Source: a bacterium (GTDB lineage Bacteria > UBP14 > UBA6098). Taken from it: a DNA stretch of 5,935 bases. The position numbers were made by a program, and so were the translations under genes. The stretch lies in contig DAOWNU010000137.1 in NCBI GenBank assembly GCA_030642425.1, positions 1 through 5,935 on the forward strand, read 5' to 3'. Numbering within the stretch: the first letter of the stretch is position 1; each line of letters starts with the position of its first letter. Positions 1-4,757 of this stretch are shown here, piece after piece. The notes beneath the pieces are model-generated. The model ran no database searches and was not told where the DNA came from. It saw nothing but the letters and a program-made list of their open reading frames with translations.

Positions 1-170
1 ACTTTCCATAATCTACAATAATTGTTCGGGTGGAATTTGTGAAATATGCGGGCTAAATGCGGCATCTATCAAGGAAAAACATTCCAATAACTCCACAATT
101 TTTAACTTGCTAACTTCCGAAAAAAGCTTAATTTAGAAGGTTAAAATAATTTATTCCGACGGGAGAAAAC
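1..170 (+). promoter_or_regulatory. Leader region of the yebC-family gene, weak promoter candidate
   Basis: This AT-rich stretch shows no gene. A TAAAAT hexamer at 142-147 is a 5/6 match to a sigma70-type -10 box, but no convincing -35 lies at the right distance. TTGCTA at 107-112 would only fit a poorer -10 (TAATTT, 129-134). A Shine-Dalgarno GGGAG at 161-165 sits 5 nt before the ATG at 171 and supports that start. The promoter assignment is inference; the ribosome binding site is visible. Confidence 0.3.
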
Positions 171-926
171 ATGAGCGGACACTCGAAATGGAATTCTATC
201 AAGCACAAGAAGGCCGCCACCGACGCCAAGCGCGGCAAGATATTCACTAAAATTATCAAAGAAATAACGGTTGCGGCCCGAATGGGCGGCGGAGACCCCG
301 ACGGCAATCCCCGCCTGCGAACCGCTATCGACGCCGCGAAATCCGCGAATATGCCCAAATCCAATATGGAAAACGCAATCAAAAAGGGCACGGGGGAACT
401 TCCCGGAGTTATCTACGAGGAGATGACTTACGAGGGTTACGGCCCCGGCGGAGTGGCCCTGCTTATCGAGGCCATGACCGATAACAAGAACAGAACCGTG
501 GCCGAGATTCGTTATATTTTGGACAAGCACGGCGGAAACCTCGGCGAGACCGGCTGTGTCAACTGGATGTTCGATTTCGTGGGCCTTATCCGTGTGCCGA
601 AAGGCAATATTTCCGAGGAGGATATTTTCGAGAAGGCATTGGAAACGGGCGCCGATGACGTTCAGGACGGAGACGATTGCTGGGAGGTTTTCACAAGCGT
701 AACCGACATCCATACAATAAAAGACGAACTGGAAGCCGCCGGAGTCGCTGTCGAAAGCGCCGAGCGATGGGCCGCGCCGCAGAATACTATCAAAGTAAAG
801 GGCAAAGACGCGGCCAAGCTGGTGAAGATAATGACTAAACTCGAAGACCACGACGACATCCAGAACGTCTATGCCAATTTCGATATCGACGACGAGGAAC
901 TCGAAGCCATACACGCAGAAATGTAA
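171..926 (+). CDS. yebC: YebC/PmpR/TACO1-family protein
   Basis: This 251-residue protein is a full-length member of the YebC/TACO1 family, whose members are usually about 240-250 residues. It opens with the family signature GHSKWNSIKHKKAATDAKRG (residues 3-22). It also has the central block DNKNRTVAEIRYILDKHGG (residues 104-122), then GCVNWMF and the usual acidic end. Family members were long annotated as transcriptional regulators (PmpR). More recent work on the family, including mitochondrial TACO1, ties it to translation and relief of ribosome stalling. Which role applies here cannot be read from sequence. The protein has no signal peptide or membrane segment, so it is cytoplasmic. The ATG at 171 is preceded by GGGAG at 5-nt spacing. 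yebC often lies just upstream of ruvC, and here a HAD gene separates the two. The gene is intact and GC-rich like its downstream neighbours. Confidence 0.97.
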   Translation: MSGHSKWNSIKHKKAATDAKRGKIFTKIIKEITVAARMGGGDPDGNPRLRTAIDAAKSANMPKSNMENAIKKGTGELPGVIYEEMTYEGYGPGGVALLIEAMTDNKNRTVAEIRYILDKHGGNLGETGCVNWMFDFVGLIRVPKGNISEEDIFEKALETGADDVQDGDDCWEVFTSVTDIHTIKDELEAAGVAVESAERWAAPQNTIKVKGKDAAKLVKIMTKLEDHDDIQNVYANFDIDDEELEAIHAEM

Positions 927-930
927 GGAA

Positions 931-960
931 GGTAATAGGTCAAAGGTAATAGGTAATAGG
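931..960. repeat. Short direct repeats GGTAATAGG
   Basis: Immediately after the yebC stop, GGTAATAGGT occurs at 931-940. A second copy at 945 runs into an overlapping third, giving GGTAATAGGTAATAGG up to 960. Nothing suggests coding. It looks like slippage-type simple repetition of the kind scattered between genes. Confidence 0.7.
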
Positions 961-1010
961 CCACGCGCCACCCCATCGAAGAAATGTTAAAACCAGTCTC
1001 ACACTTAATC

Positions 1011-1033
1011 TGTCATTCCCGAAGGGAATCCAG
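1011..1033. repeat. Hairpin repeat unit, TGTCATTCC...GGAATCCAG family
   Basis: A compact palindrome pairs ATTCCC with GGGAAT around a GAA loop. It is framed by TGTC on the left and CCAG on the right. The same frame with different hairpin arms recurs at 2565-2594 and, inverted, at 2611-2639. The three copies therefore form one dispersed extragenic repeat family in which ends are conserved and stem arms covary. Confidence 0.7.
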
Positions 1034-1055
1034 CGGTGATGGGGGGAGAGTGACA

Positions 1056-1087
1056 CTCGACCCCTCGACCCCTTGAACCCTTGAACC
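1056..1087. repeat. Four 8-bp tandem units (CTCGACCC x2, CTTGAACC x2)
   Basis: Two copies of CTCGACCC (1056-1071) are followed without a gap by two copies of CTTGAACC (1072-1087). The two unit types differ at two positions. Just downstream, 1095-1137 repeats CATTTGG and TTGACATTC motifs. The region lies in the spacer between yebC and the HAD gene and shows no coding potential. Confidence 0.75.
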
Positions 1088-1127
1088 CTATCTTTTTGAC
1101 ATTCATTTGGCATTTGGATTTTGGCAT

Positions 1128-1156
1128 TTGACATTCTCTCCATAGAAACCTAAAGG
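1128..1156 (+). promoter_or_regulatory. Weak candidate promoter for the HAD-ruvC pair
   Basis: A perfect -35 hexamer TTGACA (1128-1133) is followed after exactly 17 nt by TAAAGG (1151-1156), only a 3/6 match to the -10 consensus. It would give a leader of roughly 50 nt before the HAD start. The TTGACA is also part of a local repeat (another copy at 1096-1101), so the match may be coincidental. Confidence 0.2.
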
Positions 1157-1215
1157 GTTTTGTGAACAATTGATAGACTTACAAACCAGCTTTTTACGCA
1201 GGAGCAAGATTTAAT

Positions 1216-2046
1216 ATGCCCAGAGCGAAACTAATTGCAATCGATATCGACGGCACGCTGATCGACTCGAAAACCCATCTTAAACCGGAAGTTATCGAGG
1301 CCGTTTTAAGGGCCGGAAACGACGGCGCTCATGTAACTCTCGCCACCGGCAGGATGGTATCCGCCGCAAAACAATACATAGATACATTGGGAATCGAACT
1401 CCCGCTCGTGGCCCTCAACGGCGCCTTTGTCGGATGGTCGGGAAATTGCCGCGAGCCGATTTACAACGAGCCTGTTTCACCCGTAAGTTCGAGGGCGATT
1501 TGTAAGGCGGCATGGGACACCGATTGCTCCTTGCTCTATGTCAGCAGGGACACCGCTTTCGGAAGAAATATCAACGAGATTACAAGCCCCGCGCTGAGCA
1601 CCTGGATCGACAACATTTCCCCGCTCGAATCTATCGACTCGCTCGAGGTCATGGAGCCTTCGCTGATTCTTATCGCCGGAGACAAGGACGAAACGGCAAA
1701 TCTCGACCGCCTTATAAAAGGCCTTGGGCTGGAGGATACCGAACATTTTTTCTTCCCGTCGATGCGGTTTTATCCCATGCACTATCTCGAGATCCGCGCA
1801 CTGGGAACGAACAAGGGCAAAGGATTGCTCAAGCTGGCGGAATTTCTCGATATTCGACCGGAGGAAATCCTCGCTATCGGGGATTATATCAACGACGTTC
1901 CGATGGCCGAAGTTGTGGGCGCTTTCGCGGCGCCGGCGAGCGCGAGGGAAGAGGTGAAGGCGATTGCGGATTATGTGAGTCCTTTTTCAAACGACGAGGG
2001 CGCGGTGGCGGAGATATTGGAAACACTTTATTTCTCGGTCGGATGA
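1216..2046 (+). CDS. Cof-type HAD-IIB family hydrolase (phosphatase)
   Basis: This 276-residue haloacid dehalogenase superfamily phosphatase has the length typical of the Cof/YbjI/YidA group (about 265-280). Motif I is DIDGT with nucleophile D10 and acid/base D12. Motif II is T44 in LATGR, motif III is K200 in GTNKG, and motif IV is GDYIND with D223, N226 and D227 for Mg2+ binding. The region between motifs II and III (about residues 80-190) is the C2B-type cap that sets substrate choice. The C-terminal SNDEGAVAEIL is typical of the group. Known relatives dephosphorylate sugar phosphates, nucleotides or cofactor intermediates; the substrate here cannot be told. It is cytoplasmic, with no signal peptide. 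AGGAG at 1200-1204 lies 11 nt before the ATG. The stop codon overlaps the ruvC start in ATGA, implying translational coupling with ruvC. Confidence 0.94.
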   Translation: MPRAKLIAIDIDGTLIDSKTHLKPEVIEAVLRAGNDGAHVTLATGRMVSAAKQYIDTLGIELPLVALNGAFVGWSGNCREPIYNEPVSPVSSRAICKAAWDTDCSLLYVSRDTAFGRNINEITSPALSTWIDNISPLESIDSLEVMEPSLILIAGDKDETANLDRLIKGLGLEDTEHFFFPSMRFYPMHYLEIRALGTNKGKGLLKLAEFLDIRPEEILAIGDYINDVPMAEVVGAFAAPASAREEVKAIADYVSPFSNDEGAVAEILETLYFSVG

Positions 2047-2519
2047 TAAATATTCTCGGAATAGACCCCGGCACGCAGGCGATGGGCTGGGGATCGCTCG
2101 AGGTCGATGGGCGCAAGGTTAAATATCTGGCCTCGGGGGTTTTTTACACGAAGGGCAAGGACAGGGTCGCAAAGCTCGTTCAGATATTCAATTTTGTTCA
2201 GGGGCTGATCGAGAAGCACAAGCCGAGAATAGTCTCTGTCGAAAATACCTTTTTCGGCAAGAACGTTCAAAGCATGATCAAGCTTGGCGAAGCCCGCTCG
2301 GCGGCAGTGCTTGCCGCGGCGCTTTCGGGTGTGGACGTTGCCACATTTGCGCCAAAAGAAATAAAGATGTCCCTTGTCGGCAACGGTAACGCATCGAAGG
2401 AACAGGTGGCATTTATGGTTAAGCGGGTTCTGGATATCGAGGGGGATCCGCCATTCGACGAGACGGACGCACTTGCGGCGGCATATTGCTGGGCGCAGAG
2501 ATCGCTCAAAGCGCGTTAG
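2043..2519 (+). CDS. ruvC: Crossover junction endodeoxyribonuclease RuvC
   Basis: RuvC cuts Holliday junctions as a dimer during homologous recombination, working with the RuvAB branch-migration motor. The 158-residue product is slightly shorter than usual (E. coli has 173) but complete through the catalytic core. D8 lies in the opening GIDPG, E67 in VSVEN, and D139 and D142 in the final FDETDALA. These match the E. coli catalytic set D7, E66, D138 and D141. F70 matches the E. coli junction-contacting aromatic F69. The common CH after the last motif reads CW here. The ATG overlaps the HAD stop (ATGA) and has no clear Shine-Dalgarno, so coupling is likely. The open frame extends upstream into the HAD gene, but homology begins exactly at this ATG. 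ruvA and ruvB, often adjacent, do not follow. Confidence 0.96.
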   Translation: MINILGIDPGTQAMGWGSLEVDGRKVKYLASGVFYTKGKDRVAKLVQIFNFVQGLIEKHKPRIVSVENTFFGKNVQSMIKLGEARSAAVLAAALSGVDVATFAPKEIKMSLVGNGNASKEQVAFMVKRVLDIEGDPPFDETDALAAAYCWAQRSLKAR

Positions 2520-2550
2520 CTCGATGTGTTAAAATCGATAGCTTTATTTG
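2518..2550 (+). terminator. Weak possible terminator after ruvC
   Basis: AGC plus TCGAT (2518-2525) can pair with ATCGA plus GCT (2534-2543) with a two-base bulge. Loose T-rich sequence (TTTATTTG) follows. The stem is short and imperfect, so this is only a candidate end for the HAD-ruvC transcript. Confidence 0.25.
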
Positions 2551-2564
2551 CAAACACAGCTTCA

Positions 2565-2639
2565 TGTCATTCCGGCCCCCGAGCCGGAATCCAGAAATTG
2601 CCCGGTAAAACTGGATTCCCGATCAGGTCGGGAATGACA
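2565..2639. repeat. Inverted pair of hairpin units (TGTCATTCC ... GGAATGACA)
   Basis: Unit one (2565-2594) begins TGTCATTCC, forms a stem of ATTCCGGC with GCCGGAAT, and ends GGAATCCAG. Unit two (2611-2639) is the same design in opposite orientation. It begins CTGGATTCC, forms a stem of ATTCCCGA with TCGGGAAT, and ends GGAATGACA. A 16-bp centre separates them. The whole element has inverted TGTCATTCC ends, as in REP/BIME or small MITE-like elements. The stem arms differ between units while each remains self-complementary, suggesting that structure is maintained. Confidence 0.8.
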
Positions 2640-2646
2640 GAAAAAA

Positions 2647-2756
2647 TGTCATTGCGAGGAGGGTGAATGCCGTGGCCGTCGGCACTGCCGACCGACGTGG
2701 CAATCTCCTCGAATGCAACGAGATTGCGACGCTCCCGCTGGTCGCTCACAATGACA
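2647..2756. mobile_element. MITE-like element with TGTCATTG / CAATGACA ends
   Basis: A 110-bp block starts TGTCATTGCGAG and ends CTCACAATGACA, an inverted terminal match of 11 of 12 bases. Internally, GCAATCTC and GAGATTGC form a second inverted pair. A perfect palindrome GTCGGC-ACT-GCCGAC (2678-2692) lies inside the left half. It codes for nothing. Its ends share TGTCATT with the preceding hairpin pair, so the two may belong to related families. Mobilisation in trans by a transposase is inference; no transposase or target-site duplication was identified. Confidence 0.65.
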
Positions 2757-2795
2757 GGTGTTTTCGCATTCGTTATTTGAAATGATAATTTAATC

Positions 2796-2813
2796 GTAGG
2801 GGCGTATCCCCTA
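2796..2813. repeat. Small perfect hairpin GTAGGGG...CCCCTAC
   Basis: GTAGGGG (2796-2802) pairs perfectly with CCCCTAC (2807-2813 region) around a loop of about five bases. No T-tract follows, so it is not an intrinsic terminator. It sits just before the first 21-bp array and resembles common extragenic palindromes. Confidence 0.6.
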
Positions 2814-2826
2814 CGGAATTGCCCTA

Positions 2827-3055
2827 TCGAGGGGGTGCACGGCGACGTTGAGGGGATGCACCGTGTCGTTGCGCGGCAACATTGCGATAAACGAGGCCCG
2901 CGGCGCGACGACCGAGACCTGCATCATATTGTCCGAACGGCGCGGCGGGTTTTCCGAGGATTGCATTATTAAGTCCGAGCCTCGCATCGTCGTTCCCGAA
3001 ACCTGCACTACGACATCCGAGACCTGCACCGTGTCATCCGAGACCTGCACCGTCA
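2827..3055. repeat. Tandem array A: 11 units of 21-bp period
   Basis: Units start at 2827, 2848, 2869, 2890, 2911, 2932, 2953, 2974, 2995, 3016 and 3037. The best-preserved units (2995, 3016, 3037) follow TCCGAGACCTGCACCGTG plus three bases. The left-hand units are strongly diverged but keep the exact 21-bp register. The last unit is only 19 bp. Similarity rises towards the right, suggesting that recent duplication happened at that end. There is no spacer structure, so it is not a CRISPR array. Confidence 0.85.
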
Positions 3056-3065
3056 TCCTGAAGGC

Positions 3066-3273
3066 CTTCGATGAGGCTGTGCGCCCCTTCAGCGAGGCTG
3101 TGTAGACCTTCAATAAGGCTATGCGCCCCTTCGGTAAGGCTGTGCGTCTTCAGCGAGGTTGTGCGGGTCTTCAATAAGGCTGTGCAGGTCTTCAGCGAGG
3201 CTGTGCGGGCCTTCAGTGAGGCAATGCAGGCCTTCAGTGAGGCTGTGCAGGCCTTCAATGAAGCTGTGCAGCT
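3066..3273. repeat. Tandem array B: 10 units of 21-bp period, different sequence
   Basis: Units start at 3066, 3087, 3108, 3129, 3148, 3169, 3190, 3211, 3232 and 3253, with a core close to CTTCAGTGAGGCTGTGCAGG. The unit at 3129 is 19 bp; the rest are 21 bp. The copies are much better conserved than in array A, and those at 3190-3252 are nearly identical. After 3273 the pattern decays within about 20 bases. The array begins 10 bp after array A ends and stops about 95 bp before the next gene. Confidence 0.9.
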
Positions 3274-3301
3274 ACTCTGGCAAGGGTTTGCGGTTTTTCG
3301 C

Positions 3302-3330
3302 TTGCTTTTTCTATTGTTTTCGCGTATTTT
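3302..3330 (+). promoter_or_regulatory. Candidate promoter for the AT-rich two-gene cassette
   Basis: TTGCTT (3302-3307) and TATTTT (3325-3330) are separated by exactly 17 nt, giving 3/6 and 4/6 matches to the sigma70-type boxes. The predicted leader to the ATG at 3369 would be about 30 nt. Any AT-rich spacer could give such a match, so support is modest. Its position just after array B would place the array directly upstream of the promoter. Confidence 0.3.
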
Positions 3331-3361
3331 ATCATTAGATTGGAAATTAAAAGATCGGTTT

Positions 3362-3367
3362 GGAGGG
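3362..3367 (+). promoter_or_regulatory. Ribosome binding site unusually close to the start
   Basis: GGAGGG ends one base before the ATG at 3369, much closer than the usual 5-9 nt. The only alternative in-frame start upstream is TTG at 3360, which overlaps this motif and has no clear site of its own. An in-frame TAA at 3348 rules out anything longer. I prefer the ATG, but initiation may be weak. Confidence 0.5.
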
Positions 3368-3368
3368 A

Positions 3369-4469
3369 ATGTCAGCGAAAATAGAAATAAAACTCGACGG
3401 ACCAAAAGGGTCGTCCGCAGAAAGGCATCGTTTTACTGCGGATGACCTTGTAGATCTGGTTTTTAATTTACAAAAAGCGGTAAGGCGACTTGCTTCTGAA
3501 ATGGCCGGTAAGGAATCTAGTGATTTAAGAAAAGTTGCTAAGGCCTTTAGAGAAGCATGCACCCTGGAGTTTGGCCCGATAAGGGAAGGTTCGGCTAAAT
3601 TGTCCGCAGAACTTGCGCCTATAATAGACCAAGAATTGGACCTTTTCCCCACATTAAAAACAGTACCGTCAAAAGCCTTAAATGAAATCCTTGATATTAT
3701 AAAAATGGCGAACTCCGGCGATCTAACGGGCTATTCTATCCTTTTGTTCGAGGATTTAAAAAACCTCGGGAAAGCTGTAAGTAGGGAAGAAAGCAGTTAC
3801 TTAACGATCTCTGTATATAACGGTAGCAAGCCAAAGCAAGCTAAATATACAAGAAATACCTATAGATACTTCTCAGGGATTACTGAAATCCCAGAAAAAA
3901 CGGAATCGCCTTTACCGCTTACTGGTAAATTAATGGAAATCGATTGGTCTAAGCATAGCGGTAGGTTAGAGACTGAAGATGTTAAAATCCCTATTTCATT
4001 CCCCGAAGAATTGGACATTCGTCTTGGAAAGCGAGGTAAATCGGAAGTCAACCTCTCCGGGATCGCAGAATTAGATAAAGAAGGTAATATAAAGAAATAC
4101 AAAGTCGAGAGTTTATTGGGCGGGAAGCAACAACGATTATTTTACGACCGTAGCGTAGAAGGTAAATCTGAGCATTTAGGAGAATTATTTACTGTGAACT
4201 ATATAAAATATCGTTCCCGCGAAATAAATCTAAAGAAACACTTAAATTGCACTCTTAGAATAGAGGAAGGCCTTTGGATTATTTCTAACGATTCCCTTGG
4301 TTTAACTGCTTTCGGAGAAGACTTCGATACTGCTTGGCAAGACTTTGCTGAAGATTTTTTCTTCTTGTTAGACGAATATTTAAATGAAGAAGACGATAAC
4401 CTCTATAAAAATGCGAAAGAACTAAAAAAGAGATTGATGGAGTTAACGACCAATGAGCCTGACGTATAA
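3369..4469 (+). CDS. Large protein with HicB-like C-terminal domain (candidate antitoxin)
   Basis: This is a 366-residue cytoplasmic protein whose whole-length function I do not recognise. The N-terminal part (about 1-150) is helical and charged, with FTADDLVDLVFNLQKAVRRL near the start. Residues about 184-249, LTGKLMEIDWSKHSGRLET through to KVESL, look like a small beta-barrel. The last 75 residues hold an RNA-like pattern of HicB antitoxins: strand CTLRIEEGLWIISND, then LGLTAFGEDFDTAWQDF leading into an amphipathic helix and an acidic tail. HicB proteins normally have that fold alone or with a DNA-binding domain. Here it sits behind some 290 extra residues. The gene overlaps a HicA-like gene by 17 bp. 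It is AT-richer than its neighbours, suggesting transfer. HicB homology is inferred from pattern only. The N-terminal region is not a DNA-binding domain I can name. Confidence 0.87.
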   Translation: MSAKIEIKLDGPKGSSAERHRFTADDLVDLVFNLQKAVRRLASEMAGKESSDLRKVAKAFREACTLEFGPIREGSAKLSAELAPIIDQELDLFPTLKTVPSKALNEILDIIKMANSGDLTGYSILLFEDLKNLGKAVSREESSYLTISVYNGSKPKQAKYTRNTYRYFSGITEIPEKTESPLPLTGKLMEIDWSKHSGRLETEDVKIPISFPEELDIRLGKRGKSEVNLSGIAELDKEGNIKKYKVESLLGGKQQRLFYDRSVEGKSEHLGELFTVNYIKYRSREINLKKHLNCTLRIEEGLWIISNDSLGLTAFGEDFDTAWQDFAEDFFFLLDEYLNEEDDNLYKNAKELKKRLMELTTNEPDV

Positions 4470-4743
4470 ATCAAAAGAAATATCTAAGGCGTTGCTAAAA
4501 AAAGGTTTTGCAGAAAAGCCTGGCGATCACCTTTATTATATACTCTATATAGATGGTAAGAAAACTATCATAAAAACGAAAGTAAGCCATAGCGTCGATG
4601 AATACGGCATTGAACTTTTAAAGAAGATATGGCATCAGTTAAAGCTAAGTAAAAAAGGTCTCCAAGCATTACTTGATTGTCCAATGAGCTACGAAGATTA
4701 CATTGCCAATTTAGAAGACAATGGACATTTTGGAGATAATTAA
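4453..4743 (+). CDS. HicA-like small protein (candidate toxin)
   Basis: This 96-residue protein resembles the HicA/YcfA group of small double-stranded-RNA-binding-like toxins. A first helix, SKEISKALLKKGFAEK (residues 7-22), leads into GDHLYYILYIDGKKTIIKTK. H26 falls where HicA carries its catalytic histidine. An extended C-terminal half follows, with helices QLKLSKKGLQALLDCP and SYEDYIANL. HicA toxins are usually 60-80 residues and cleave mRNA; this is a longer variant whose nuclease activity is not established. Its ATG lies inside the end of the upstream gene (17-bp overlap), with GGAG at 4439-4442 about 10 nt ahead. The two are therefore expressed together, here with the antitoxin-like gene first. 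Base composition matches the upstream gene and differs from the next one. It could instead be a non-toxic relative. Confidence 0.82.
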   Translation: MSLTYKSKEISKALLKKGFAEKPGDHLYYILYIDGKKTIIKTKVSHSVDEYGIELLKKIWHQLKLSKKGLQALLDCPMSYEDYIANLEDNGHFGDN

Positions 4744-4744
4744 A

Positions 4745-4750
4745 CGGAGG
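4745..4750 (+). promoter_or_regulatory. Strong ribosome binding site for the 334-residue protein
   Basis: CGGAGG lies 7 nt upstream of the ATG at 4758, immediately after the TAA of the HicA-like gene. It fixes the start. The 14-nt gap between genes leaves little room for a separate promoter, though one could lie inside the upstream gene. Confidence 0.75.
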
Positions 4751-4757
4751 TAATGAC

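Larger units (their letters stand above)
2520..3368. other. Gene-free repeat region between ruvC and the AT-rich cassette
   Basis: About 850 bases carry no supportable gene on either strand. In order they hold the weak post-ruvC stem, an inverted pair of hairpin units, a MITE-like element, a perfect 7-bp hairpin, two 21-bp-period arrays and a short AT-rich stretch with a possible promoter. Frames of about 85-125 codons stay open over the arrays on both strands. This is a by-product of a unit length divisible by three with few stop triplets. None has a convincing start or ribosome binding site, and 19-bp units break the frame. Confidence 0.75.

Noticed and set aside
141..971. Long open frame on the minus strand across the yebC gene (276 codons)
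   Set aside because: It lies antisense to an unmistakable yebC gene, and its translation resembles no family I know. GC-rich coding sequence commonly leaves such antisense frames open.
1512..2042. Upstream in-frame extension of ruvC over the HAD gene
   Set aside because: The extension is arginine-rich shadow translation of the HAD gene. RuvC homology starts exactly at the ATG at 2043.
2827..3273. CRISPR array
   Set aside because: Units abut one another with no spacers, the period is 21 bp, and no cas gene is present.
3360..3368. TTG start at 3360 for the large HicB-like protein
   Set aside because: It overlaps the only Shine-Dalgarno motif and would add only three residues. The ATG at 3369 is preferred, although its spacing is tight and the TTG cannot be excluded.
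2811..3445. Small repeat-protein genes on either strand over the 21-bp arrays
   Set aside because: Frames are open on both strands because the period is divisible by three. Starts lack convincing ribosome binding sites, 19-bp units shift the frame, and the downstream parts overlap the better-supported gene at 3369 in another frame.
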